In this document: positions 23,885 to 32,700 of the stretch, piece by piece | Layout: every line of letters begins with the position of its first letter | How positions within the stretch are numbered: position 1 is the first letter of the stretch | NCBI GenBank assembly: GCA_018672475.1 | Contig: JABHFS010000170.1 | Location: forward strand, 1-33,982 | DNA from: Gemmatimonadota bacterium | GTDB taxonomy: Bacteria > Latescibacterota > UBA2968 > UBA8231 | DNA: 33,982 nt | Reading direction: 5' to 3' | Position numbers and translations under genes: made by a program | The notes under the pieces: generated by a model | The model's input: the letters and a program-made list of their open reading frames with translations, nothing else | What the model was told of the DNA's origin: nothing | The model's database searches: none

Positions 23885-25306
23885 ATGCAGCTTTCTCCGG
23901 GTGACCATATTCATCTAATCGCCGCTTGTGGCACGGCTACGGGCTCACTTGCCGGCATGCTCCGCCAACAAGGCTACCGCGTCACCGGCTCAGATAGCCG
24001 TGTCTACCCGCCGATGAGCACCATGCTGCAGGATATGGGCATCAATCTCTACGAGGGCTTTACCGCAGAGCACCTAGAACCTGCACCAGACCTTGTCATC
24101 ATTGGCAATGCCGTCTCGCGCGGCAATCCTGAAGCAGAGGCCGCGCTTTCTCGTAAAATCCCCTACCTCTCATTGCCGGAGGTCCTGCGCGACTTCTTTA
24201 TTCGTGGCAAAAAATCCATTGTCGTTACCGGCACCCACGGCAAGACCACTACTACCGCGCTCATCGCCCACCTTTTTACTGACTGCGCGCTCGACCCCTC
24301 TTTCCTCGTCGCGGGCCTGCCGCGCAATTTCGACCGCAGCTACCGCTTGGGTAAAGGTGAGCATTTCATTATAGAAGGCGACGAATATGATAGTGCCTTC
24401 TTTGCCAAATGGGCAAAATTTTTCTACTACTTACCCGACACCCTCGTCATCAACAATATCGAATTCGACCATGCCGATATTTACCAAGATCTTGCCGAGA
24501 TCATCAAAACCTTCCGCCAACTCATTAATCTGGTACCGCAAAATGGTCTCATTTTAGCCCATGCAGCCGATACAAATATCAACGAAATCCTTCCCGACGC
24601 ACCCGCCCCGGTACAAACCTTCGGCTTAGAGACAAACGCCTATTGGCGAGCAACCGACCTCGAGCCCGGACCACAGGGTACTCGTTTCACCTTACAACGC
24701 GCAGGCCAAAGCCTTGGGACCTTCGACCTGCCCATGAGCGGGAGCTACAATGTACGCAATGCGCTCGCCGGTCTCGCCGCAGGTTTCCATGCCGGCCTAA
24801 CCCTGGAGTTGATGCAGTCAGCGCTCTCCCGTTTTACTGGTGTCAAACGCCGACAGGAGATCGTTGGCGAAGTCAATGGCATTCTCTTGATCGACGATTT
24901 TGCCCACCACCCCACCGCGGTTTCTCTAACCCTCAACGGGCTGAAACAAGCCCATCCTGAACGACGGCTTGTCGCCGTTTTCGAACCCGCCAGCGCGACG
25001 AACGCACGCGCGCTCTTCGAAGAACGCTATATAGAGGCCTTTACGCTCGCCGATGCCTTAGTTATAACTCGTGTCCCCCGCCCCGAGCGCGCCAGAAACG
25101 ATGAACCCTTCTCACCCGATCGTCTCGTGCAACAACTCCGCCATGTAGGTAAAAAGGCTGACTACCTGCCGGACGTCGATTCAATCGCGGCCCATCTCGT
25201 CGCCGAGACAAGTCCAGGCGATTTAATCGTATTTATGAGCAATGGGGGCTTCGGTGGCCTACAAGAGAAACTGCTGACGGCCCTACAAACACAATGCTCA
25301 ACTTGA
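23885..25306 (+). CDS. mpl: UDP-MurNAc:L-alanyl-gamma-D-glutamyl-meso-DAP ligase Mpl
   Basis: Mpl recycles peptidoglycan by joining the tripeptide released from muropeptides to UDP-N-acetylmuramate with ATP, in the cytoplasm. The 473 aa follow the Mur-ligase plan: an N-terminal UDP-binding domain with HLIAACGTATGSLAGML, a P-loop GTHGKTTT starting at residue 116, EGDEYDSAFFAK, NNIEFDHADIY and a C-terminal domain with DDFAHHPTAV and FMSNGGFGG. EGDEYDSAFF and SNGGFGG separate Mpl from MurC. Its presence implies meso-DAP peptidoglycan and a Gram-negative wall. It is the first gene of a plus-strand group and is preceded by a consensus-like promoter with almost no leader. Confidence 0.95.
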   Translation: MQLSPGDHIHLIAACGTATGSLAGMLRQQGYRVTGSDSRVYPPMSTMLQDMGINLYEGFTAEHLEPAPDLVIIGNAVSRGNPEAEAALSRKIPYLSLPEVLRDFFIRGKKSIVVTGTHGKTTTTALIAHLFTDCALDPSFLVAGLPRNFDRSYRLGKGEHFIIEGDEYDSAFFAKWAKFFYYLPDTLVINNIEFDHADIYQDLAEIIKTFRQLINLVPQNGLILAHAADTNINEILPDAPAPVQTFGLETNAYWRATDLEPGPQGTRFTLQRAGQSLGTFDLPMSGSYNVRNALAGLAAGFHAGLTLELMQSALSRFTGVKRRQEIVGEVNGILLIDDFAHHPTAVSLTLNGLKQAHPERRLVAVFEPASATNARALFEERYIEAFTLADALVITRVPRPERARNDEPFSPDRLVQQLRHVGKKADYLPDVDSIAAHLVAETSPGDLIVFMSNGGFGGLQEKLLTALQTQCST

Positions 25307-25386
25307 GACTGGCCCAATCCAACGGTGTTGCCGACAATATTAATAGATGCTTTCCCGCAATTGAACTCGTCTCGACTAGTGGATAA

Positions 25387-26265
25387 ATGCGCTACCTATT
25401 CCTCTTTCTTGCATTCCCCGCCCTCCTCCTGGCACAGAATCCGGATATCGAACGCCTCGGCCAGGAACTCACTAGCCGACAGGTCAGCATCCGTCGGCAA
25501 GCGGTAATAGCCTTGGGCCGAGTCAGCTATCCGCAAAGCGTACGCCTGCTGCTCAACACCTTACCGAATGAGAATAATGTATCCATCCGCCTCGAGATTA
25601 TCCGTAGCCTTCGACATATCGCCTTTCAGCGCTTCCCAGGCTACAAACAAGCGCTGCAAGCCTTAGGACGAGCGGCCGACGATGATTTTGAAAAGGACCC
25701 ATTAGTGCGCTTGCGCGCCAGCGAAGCACTTTGGGAGGCGGCAAAAAAAGACCTGCTCGACCCTGTGCCTTTCCTCAACCGAAACCTCCTAGATCAAAGC
25801 CAAAGACTGCGGCTTTCCGCAGTTCAAATGCTGCGTAAACTGGGCACCCCCTCGACCATTGATCCACTAGGCCGCGCGGCTCTCGATAAACAGCAGTCCG
25901 AGACAATCCGCCTCAAAGCCATAGAGGCTATCGGCGCCGTCTCGCTTTCCGATCCAGGCGTCGTCGGTCGCCAAATTGCCGCCAATAACAGACGCACCAC
26001 CCAAGTCTTAGGCCAGCCTCCCCTCATCGACCAAAACAGCATCAAGCGAAGACATTTCCGCCAAATATTCTATCTTTCTTCAATCGTCCGTGATACCGAC
26101 AACAGCTCAACTCTTATGCTTCGGGCCATAAAATCAATGGGACAGGTTAAGGATAAATCGGCTATCGCAGCCTTACAAGAAACGATCAATAACCACCCGA
26201 GTACAACGGTGCGTAAACAAGCCACACGAGTCCTAAGTCATCTGCTTGCCCAGCAATACGAGTGA
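25387..26265 (+). CDS. Secreted HEAT-repeat protein
   Basis: A 292-aa protein with a signal peptide (about residues 1-17, YLFLFLAFPALLLAQ, cleavage near AQ-NP), so probably periplasmic. The mature part is built of HEAT-like helical pairs, for example SIRRQAVIALGRVSYPQSVRLL, LRLSAVQMLRKLGTPSTIDPL, IRLKAIEAIGAVS and LRAIKSMGQVKDKSAIAAL. Such proteins act as protein-binding scaffolds; no catalytic motif is present. It follows mpl by 80 bases with only a weak GTGGA ribosome site, and could be cotranscribed with it. The partner is unknown. Confidence 0.85.
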   Translation: MRYLFLFLAFPALLLAQNPDIERLGQELTSRQVSIRRQAVIALGRVSYPQSVRLLLNTLPNENNVSIRLEIIRSLRHIAFQRFPGYKQALQALGRAADDDFEKDPLVRLRASEALWEAAKKDLLDPVPFLNRNLLDQSQRLRLSAVQMLRKLGTPSTIDPLGRAALDKQQSETIRLKAIEAIGAVSLSDPGVVGRQIAANNRRTTQVLGQPPLIDQNSIKRRHFRQIFYLSSIVRDTDNSSTLMLRAIKSMGQVKDKSAIAALQETINNHPSTTVRKQATRVLSHLLAQQYE

Positions 26266-26276
26266 TTCTGCTGGGC
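26248..26276 (+). other. Stem-loop across the stop of the HEAT gene
   Basis: GCCCAGCA (26248-26255) and TGCTGGGC (26269-26276) form a perfect 8-bp stem with a 13-base loop containing the TGA stop. No T-run follows, so it is at best a weak terminator or an mRNA 3' stabiliser. It may help isolate the following sigma-54 gene from mpl transcription. Confidence 0.4.
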
Positions 26277-26400
26277 ACATGCTGTATTCAAAAAGCTACA
26301 ATCCTGTTACGATATTGAAACACAGATCAACTTTTAACCCATAGACCGCTTTCTTCCTATTTTCAGTATTATCAACATTTTACACTGACATAAAAACATA

Positions 26401-26415
26401 GGCACGAATCTTGCC
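26401..26415 (+). promoter_or_regulatory. Sigma-54-type promoter of the lamin-tail gene
   Basis: GGCACG-AATC-TTGCC matches the sigma-54 consensus (TGGCACG-N4-TTGCW) except for A in place of the first T and C at the last base. The GG and GC elements are 10 bases apart, as required. The predicted start near 26426 gives a 29-base leader with AAAGG five bases before ATG 26455. The 26277-26400 stretch upstream is AT-rich and could hold activator sites, but I cannot name one. Confidence 0.75.
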
Positions 26416-26421
26416 AAACAT

Positions 26422-26456
26422 ATAGCAACCCTCTTCACCAATGCAAAGGTTGCTAT
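26422..26456 (+). promoter_or_regulatory. 9-bp dyad overlapping the start codon
   Basis: ATAGCAACC (26422-26430) and GGTTGCTAT (26448-26456) are perfect inverted repeats around a 17-base spacer. The right arm covers the last two bases of the AAAGG ribosome site and the first two bases of the ATG. As DNA it could be an operator lying on the transcription start. As RNA starting near 26426, at least CAACC-GGTTG would still pair and could hide the ribosome site. Confidence 0.6.
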
Positions 26457-27168
26457 GCGCTATTTTATTATTTTTGCCCTTTTCGCAATTCCATCCCCCC
26501 CCCATGCCTCAGGCGATGTAACATACGATGCTGCTGCCCCGCCTGGCCCTATTGTGATCTCCGAGTTGATGTGGTCAGGTAGTTCGGGGTCAAGCGCAGA
26601 CGAATGGATCGAACTCTACAATCGTAGCGCTGCGACCATTGATTTATCAGGTTGGACCCTCACCCGCCTGAGCAACGACGAATTTCAGGTCATGTTTATC
26701 TTTGACACTGCCTCTATCGCGTCGGGCCAGACCTTCCTTATTGCCAACTACACCGCCGACCACGAAAAATCCCGCTTGGCCACTGAACCCCAATTCGTCT
26801 CTACATCGATTTCACTGCCCAATAGCAAATTGCTTTTGCAATTATATGACAATAACCCAACAAATGGGGGGCAACTAATCGACTCAGTTGATGATGGTCA
26901 AGGAGCCCCTTTTGCTGGCTCGACTACTCCCAAACAGGCCATGGTTCGCATTGCCTTCGACCAACCCGGTCACCTATCGACAAGCTGGGCAACAGCAACA
27001 ATGCAAAGTGGCTGGGACCCCAATGCGACTGAGATCGGAACTCCAGGTTCAATTCCATCCTACTTGCTTATAGATAAGGAAGATATGGATCAAACAGGGA
27101 TAGACACATTAATCGAACCGACAAATTGGGGGCACTTAAAAGGGATTCATTTTGAAAAGCAACAATGA
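26455..27168 (+). CDS. Secreted lamin-tail-domain protein
   Basis: A 237-aa protein with a signal peptide (about residues 1-19, cleavage near HAS-GD) and one lamin-tail domain (LTD, PF00932) at about 30-170. The domain pattern IVISELMWSGSS, DEWIELYNRS, IDLSGWTL, SGQTFLIAN and the terminal PKQAMVR fit bacterial LTD modules, immunoglobulin-like folds on secreted and surface proteins. No C-terminal sorting domain, nuclease or lipobox is visible. It is monocistronic: a sigma-54-type promoter and a dyad lie upstream and a strong terminator downstream. Role unknown; regulation by sigma-54 suggests expression with motility, surface structures or nutrient state. Confidence 0.85.
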   Translation: MRYFIIFALFAIPSPPHASGDVTYDAAAPPGPIVISELMWSGSSGSSADEWIELYNRSAATIDLSGWTLTRLSNDEFQVMFIFDTASIASGQTFLIANYTADHEKSRLATEPQFVSTSISLPNSKLLLQLYDNNPTNGGQLIDSVDDGQGAPFAGSTTPKQAMVRIAFDQPGHLSTSWATATMQSGWDPNATEIGTPGSIPSYLLIDKEDMDQTGIDTLIEPTNWGHLKGIHFEKQQ

Positions 27169-27200
27169 CAGCGGCCATTAAATCAACCGCCCAGAACACA

Positions 27201-27230
27201 AAGAGGCCCGGGAAATATCCCGGGCCTCTT
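27201..27230. terminator. Bidirectional rho-independent terminator
   Basis: AAGAGGCCCGGGA-AATA-TCCCGGGCCTCTT is a perfect 13-bp stem with a 4-base loop between two converging genes (stops at 27168 and 27258). On the plus strand it is followed by CTCTTGCTT; on the minus strand by TGTGTTCTGG, after its own terminal TT. It should end transcription from both sides. Confidence 0.92.
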
Positions 27231-27257
27231 CTCTTGCTTACTGATTTTACAATCTGT

Positions 27258-28619
27258 CTATTGGGTAAACTGCGTTACGTTGGCGATACCACCTGGCTGA
27301 GTCAAGGCATAGACAATCAAGTTTACTCCGAATTGCAGCCCGCGCTCACGCGCATCTGCTAGCGGATCCCCCCAATACCAACTGACATTCAAATCGCTAA
27401 AGACTACGGCGATTCGACCACGCAACTCTAACATCTCCAAATCGAAGACATTTCCGCCTGGTGCGCCACCCATCGGCGGACCATCAGGGAAGTCCCAAAA
27501 GGCGTAATAGAGAGCATGAGCCTTCGGAACTTTCTGCCATTTGGAACCATCGCTACCTAAGACACCTGGATCTTTCATTAGCGCCTTGAATTGGCGATCA
27601 AAAGGCGTTCCAGAAACTCCCGCCTCTTTACCATCAAGACCGTTCTCGGCATCGCTCTGACGAATCTCTTCGGCATAAAGAAAACCACCGTTTTTAAGAT
27701 ATTCGCCCAAGTTCGTCTTTTCCGTATCGCTGATCTGTAAAACCGCAGAGTTTCCCGTCATATACAGCATCGGCGCTTCCATGATACGCGGATCCGAAAA
27801 TTCCAAGGTCGTGCCCTCAATCCGAGCATTGATCTTAGTATGATCACGCATGTAGCGCATTAATTCTGCCGCCGCCGTCGGAAACCGATCACGGTTCTTA
27901 TCGGCGATGTCATAATCGATTACTGTCATATTAAAGAAGCCGCGAACATTGCGCTTGTTGTCCGGGTCTTGGATCAAGACCGCCTGATAACGACCAATAT
28001 CCAAATCTCCGACATTCATTAGCTCCATTCGCATACTCATAGCTTCTTGCACCGGAGCCGAGGTTTCGCTCAGCTCGATCATCTCGACTTCGTCAAATGC
28101 AAGTTCCTCAGCTTTAGCACCGGAAAAAGCACCCAAGACTTGCGAACCCGGGAGTACCGAGCTCAGAAGGTCACTACCGACTGCACTAACATCAGCTATA
28201 GCGGAAATATCTTGTGGCAAATCCGGCGGTGCCATTGACTGCAACATCTCCATCTGAACTTCGGAGATCTCAGGACGCTTGGCTAAATCAAAGTTTTTCT
28301 CGAGAATCGGCGGCGGCGCACGGAAGATAATCAACTCCGTTACCTCTTCTGATACGCCAATACCAAAGAGATGATCGTAGACAAAAACGCCGAGATGAAG
28401 GGCTACAGCGAGGACAAAAGCCACGCCCATACTCATCCGGTTGCCGGTTGTAGCGGCGTACAAGGCATAAAGTAATACCCCAACGCCTGCAAAACCGACG
28501 GCAATTGCCGCCCATTGGGACAGGACAAAAAGCAAGTGGATTAGAACAGCCACTCCGACAGCCGTGTAGGCTGTTTTCTTTCGATTAGCCTGTACTGCTT
28601 TTTTATACTCGTCTACCAC
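27258..28619 (-). CDS. DUF4159 protein with TonB-like membrane anchor
   Basis: A 453-aa protein. The N-terminus has three membrane helices (about 16-35, 37-56, 64-82). The third holds a His (75) and is followed by LIIFRAPPPILEK, reminiscent of the TonB anchor, in which a helix His contacts ExbB/ExbD and a Pro-rich segment follows. After a linker, the C-terminal 220 residues form a DUF4159 domain: VGDLDIGRYQAVLIQDPDN, FPTAAAELMRYM, LEFSDPRIMEAPMLYMTG, YLKNGGFLYAEE, RIAVVFSDLNVSWYWGDP and FGVNLIVYALTQ. DUF4159 has a glutamine-amidotransferase-like flavour and no agreed function. I chose GTG 28619 with GAGGGAAG upstream, because the longer frame overlaps exbD. It is the last gene of the operon before the terminator. 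Confidence 0.85.
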   Translation of the reverse strand: MVDEYKKAVQANRKKTAYTAVGVAVLIHLLFVLSQWAAIAVGFAGVGVLLYALYAATTGNRMSMGVAFVLAVALHLGVFVYDHLFGIGVSEEVTELIIFRAPPPILEKNFDLAKRPEISEVQMEMLQSMAPPDLPQDISAIADVSAVGSDLLSSVLPGSQVLGAFSGAKAEELAFDEVEMIELSETSAPVQEAMSMRMELMNVGDLDIGRYQAVLIQDPDNKRNVRGFFNMTVIDYDIADKNRDRFPTAAAELMRYMRDHTKINARIEGTTLEFSDPRIMEAPMLYMTGNSAVLQISDTEKTNLGEYLKNGGFLYAEEIRQSDAENGLDGKEAGVSGTPFDRQFKALMKDPGVLGSDGSKWQKVPKAHALYYAFWDFPDGPPMGGAPGGNVFDLEMLELRGRIAVVFSDLNVSWYWGDPLADARERGLQFGVNLIVYALTQPGGIANVTQFTQ

Positions 28620-28656
28620 AGTTCTTCCCTCTCTTGGAAGGGCTTGGAAACCTCGT

Positions 28657-29064
28657 TCAGTTGCGCTGCGGTTCCGTGGCGATGACCTGGTCAACGACGC
28701 CTACCTGGCGAGCAATATCCATAATTTGAACAATCTGCCCGTGGGTCGAGCGCTCATCGCCCTGGATAATGATCATCGTCGTATTGTCCAGCAGTCGTCT
28801 CTTCTCCTGCAATTCCTCTTTAAGTGTCGCAAATGTCACTGACTTGTGGTTCAGTTTCATATTGCCGTCTTGATCTACGACGATAAAGAGGTTCTCCTTC
28901 TCCGGCGCCTGAGCCTCTTCAGCTTCTGGCAGCTTGATATCCAAACCCGGAGTAATGGCGAACACAGCGGTCACCATGAAGAAGATGAGGAGCTGAAAGA
29001 CGATGTCGATCATTGGCGTCAGATCCGGCATCGCCAGTTCTTTTTTTTCGTATTTATCAGCCAT
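28657..29064 (-). CDS. Biopolymer transport protein ExbD/TolR
   Basis: The small partner of ExbB in proton-driven motors. The single helix (about 15-38) begins with the signature DLTPMIDIVFQLLIFFMV, with the proton-binding Asp at residue 20. The periplasmic domain (about 45-130) shows LPEAEEAQ, LFIVVDQDGNMKLN and VVDQVIAT, typical of ExbD/TolR. Length 135 aa is standard. It starts 24 bases after exbB with AAGGATGAG as ribosome site. ExbD or TolR cannot be told apart on sequence alone; no TolB or Pal is in view, and the following protein has a TonB-like anchor, so an ExbD role is preferred. Confidence 0.93.
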   Translation of the reverse strand: MADKYEKKELAMPDLTPMIDIVFQLLIFFMVTAVFAITPGLDIKLPEAEEAQAPEKENLFIVVDQDGNMKLNHKSVTFATLKEELQEKRRLLDNTTMIIIQGDERSTHGQIVQIMDIARQVGVVDQVIATEPQRN

Positions 29065-29088
29065 CTATCTCATCCTTCTATAGGGCCT

Positions 29089-29742
29089 TTAGGCGGCCTG
29101 CGATTTTTGCCAGCGGATCAACAGATGATCGACAAAACCGTGCCCATAAGCTTCAAATTGGATAGCTTTGCCTGAGGCGCGATTACTGAAATAAGTAAAG
29201 ATGGCGATTGAAGGCACCGCGATCACCAAACCTGTAACTGTAGTGATCAAAGCTTCGGAAATACCGGCAGCAACAATTGTCGGTTCACCAAGGCCTTTTT
29301 CAGCAATACCTTCAAAGGCGTTGATCATACCGTTAACCGTGCCCAGCAGACCGAGCAACACCACAGACTTGGCGACGAAGTCGATAACAGACAAATAGCG
29401 TTCGAGATATGCTAGCGCAGCACGCTCAACCGTGCCATTCATTTCGACGCGCATTTCCTCGATCGAACGCTGCTCACGCTGTAAATGCTCAAAACGCTCA
29501 AGTCCTTCGCCATACACTTCGCCCTCAAGCTTACCGACCTCAACACAAAACTCCTTGAGCTGATCAACAGACGTCCCCGAGTCAATACGGGAATTGATAT
29601 CGTTGGTAATTTCGGCCAACTCGTCCTCAGAACGCAACAGAGCATAAGTGTAAACGCGCTCGAGAAAGAATGCAATGGATAGCACAGACCAAAGACCCAA
29701 GGGCCACATGAAAGGTCCGCCTCCTTGAAAAAATTCTAACAT
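29089..29742 (-). CDS. MotA/TolQ/ExbB proton-channel protein
   Basis: The pentameric inner-membrane channel subunit of an Exb/Tol motor. Three hydrophobic segments are seen: about 10-30 (PFMWPLGLWSVLSIAFFLERV), 120-145 and 160-190. The family core is present: VAKSVVLLGLLGTVNGMINAFEGIA, then ISEALITTVTGLVIAVPSIAIF. Length is 217 aa. ATG 29742 follows GGAGGGATAGAGG. It lies directly before exbD and behind the large TPR protein, with a 52-base gap that shows no clear terminator or promoter. Confidence 0.94.
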   Translation of the reverse strand: MLEFFQGGGPFMWPLGLWSVLSIAFFLERVYTYALLRSEDELAEITNDINSRIDSGTSVDQLKEFCVEVGKLEGEVYGEGLERFEHLQREQRSIEEMRVEMNGTVERAALAYLERYLSVIDFVAKSVVLLGLLGTVNGMINAFEGIAEKGLGEPTIVAAGISEALITTVTGLVIAVPSIAIFTYFSNRASGKAIQFEAYGHGFVDHLLIRWQKSQAA

Positions 29743-29794
29743 TTCCTCTATCCCTCCTAGTTAGGACACAAAGAAAAAATTCTCATTATCAAAG

Positions 29795-32700
29795 TTAGAG
29801 GACGCGAGCTTCTTGCATCGCTTCCAACTGCTGTTTCGCAAAATCTACCTGCGGTAGAAATTTGGAGTTATCGCCATAATTATCAACAACCTCCTGGAAT
29901 ATTGCACCGGCTTCACGATATTCCTCTTGAGCCATATACGCAGCGGCGATATTAACCAATGAGTTCACTGCTTGGTCACTCTTCGGATATTTCAGCTGCA
30001 CCTCTTTGAAGATCTTCACCGCTTCATCATAGTTCTTTTCATCAAAGAGTTTCTCACCTGCTGAGTAGAGATTATAGGCGTCAATCTCACCTAGATGGCC
30101 CAACAGAGTTTTGGCCTTACGCGGCAAAGCCCGGTCCTGTGCCGTTAGCTTATCGGCCGGGAAGAGTTCGAGAAAGGTCTCGTAATTTTCCCGCGCCTTG
30201 TCATATTCTTTTAGGCCATAATAATAATCGCCTAGGGTAAACTGGCTACGCGGACCATAGGTGCCGTCGGAGTGATCCGCTACAATTTGCTGGAAGATCG
30301 GTACGGCATCAACCGTCCGTTCAAGATTAATCAAACACCAGGCTTTATTGTAAAGCGCGTCATCCACATGACTCGAGCGTGGATAGCGTTCGACGAGCTG
30401 ATCATAGAAAGCCATTGCCTCAAGAAAACTCTGATTCTTGTCTTGAGATCCACCTCTGTTCGTCATGTTAAATAAGGCGTCACCGGCACGAAAAAGAGCT
30501 TCCGATGCATAACGAGAAGCGGGAAAGGTCTTGGCTAATCCTTCAAAGATCGCACTAGCATCACGCCACTTCCCCATTCGATAATGAGCCCAAGCATCAT
30601 AGTAATGCGCATGTACTGCCCGGTCATCGTCTGGATATTGAGTATAATAGGTCTTAAACGCCTTAGACATCGACGGCAGCACATCAATATTGCCCCCAGC
30701 GGATATCTTGTTATAAGCTACACCAATCTGAAATTGGGCATTTTTAGCCCAAGCGATCTGAGGGTAATTCTCAGTGATCTTGCTATACGTGGCAATTGCA
30801 GGAATAAACTGCCCTGCTTTATAAAGACTATTACCCTGCACAAAAAGAGCATTCGCAATACTCTCAGAATTAACCGCGAGGTCGATCAACTGTTGAGCGG
30901 CTTCAATACTCTGTTGAAACTTGTCCAGCTTGAAGTACGCATTGGCCAAGCGGATAAGCACCCTCTCGCGATCTTCACCAGAAGTAGTTGATGTCAACAT
31001 TTCTTCGTAGATCCGCACCGCGTCTTCTGGATTGCCCTTCTTTTCTGCCATCGAGATCAACTGCAGACGCGCAGACCGAGCGAGGCTCTCATCGCCAGAG
31101 GCAATAACTTCGTCGAGAAGTTTCTCTGCTTCAGCATCACTACCCTGAGCTGAATACGAAAGCGCCATAGAGAAGGACACTTTCAGCTGCATCGCTTTCG
31201 GTACTTTATTATCCAGAAGCCACTTATAGTCAACAAGTGCTCGATCGTAACGACCGGTGTAATGGTACGATAATCCGCGACCATAACGAGTGTCGCGAAT
31301 GACATCACTCTCCGGGTATTCTTCTACAACTTTAGAATAACGGTTAACCGCGTCTATATAGTTCTTGTTATTGAGGTCAAGCTGAGCCATCTGAAAATGG
31401 GCTCTGGCCTCAAGCTCACGATCTCCAGTTACACCTTCAAGCAACTGATTCAACAAGGTCCGGCCATCGTCATTGCGGCCTTGTGAGATATGAATATTCG
31501 CGGCTTCGATAAGTGCCGCGATATACGTCTCACGTGCATCGCGATCCACTTTAGAAAAAGCTGCAACGGCTTCGTCATGCCGTGCCTCGTCGCGATAAAG
31601 TATACCGAGCCCATAAAAACCATCAGCTGCATGCCGGGAATCTTGATAGTTCTCAGTTATCGCCTTATAAGCATCGACCGCTTCTTTGACCTTCTGCTGC
31701 TCGTAACTGAGTCGGGCGATACGCAAGAGGCACAAAGGCGCTTGATCTGAACGCGGAAAGTTATCCACAGCCAAACCATAGCTCTCAATGGCCCCATCCG
31801 AGTTACCTGTTTTTTCAGCCGACCACCCTGCGCCATAAAGCGCTGCAGAGCGCAAACCCGTATCACTGTCGGGGTAATCCTCCAGCAATTTCAAATAATC
31901 ACTACGGGCAGCAGCGTAATCACCAGCGAAATATTGCGCTTCCCCTTTTTGATACTGAGCATTCGCGGGGTAAGGAGTGTCGCCGTATAGCTCTATTACC
32001 TGATTATAGGCCGTCCAAGCCTCGGAAAACTTATCCCACTCCATGTAGTTGTCGCCGATTCGCATTTGCACTTTGGCCTTATAGAAACGCTCTTCTGCTG
32101 TTTCCTGGGCTGCGATCAACTCTAGGTATGCTTCTTCAAACTGGTTCGTTTTGCGGAAAATTTCAGCAACGCGTAAAGACGATGTTTCAAAGAGCTGCCG
32201 ATAATTTTCAAAATCGACGTTCTTACCTTCGCGAAACGAACCGCGCAACAGTTCGAACATTCGGTCGTAAAGGTCTCGCACATCGCGATAGGCCGTGATC
32301 GCTTCTTCATCTCGGGCCATTTTATCAAATGCATTGGCCTTTAAATAGACAGCCTGAGCGATAACCGGACTACTCGGGTATTTATCAAGAACGATCTGAG
32401 CCATATCGACGGTCTCGTCGTATTCACCCTTCTCAAAAAGCGCGCTTGCTATGCGAAATTGAGAATCTGGGGCATAACGATCTTCCGGATATGCCGCCAA
32501 CATGCTCTTCAAGGTTTTGATTGATCTATCGTATTCCTTCAGATTGAATTCGCTCCAACCCGCATAAAAATACGCTTTCCCCGCTTCTTCAGTTTTGGGG
32601 AACAACTCAACAAAACGCTTGTACTCTTTAGCGGCCTCACTGTATTCTTTAGCAAGGAAACGAGTCTCAGCGACCTGGAACTGCACCAGTGACCTGAAAT

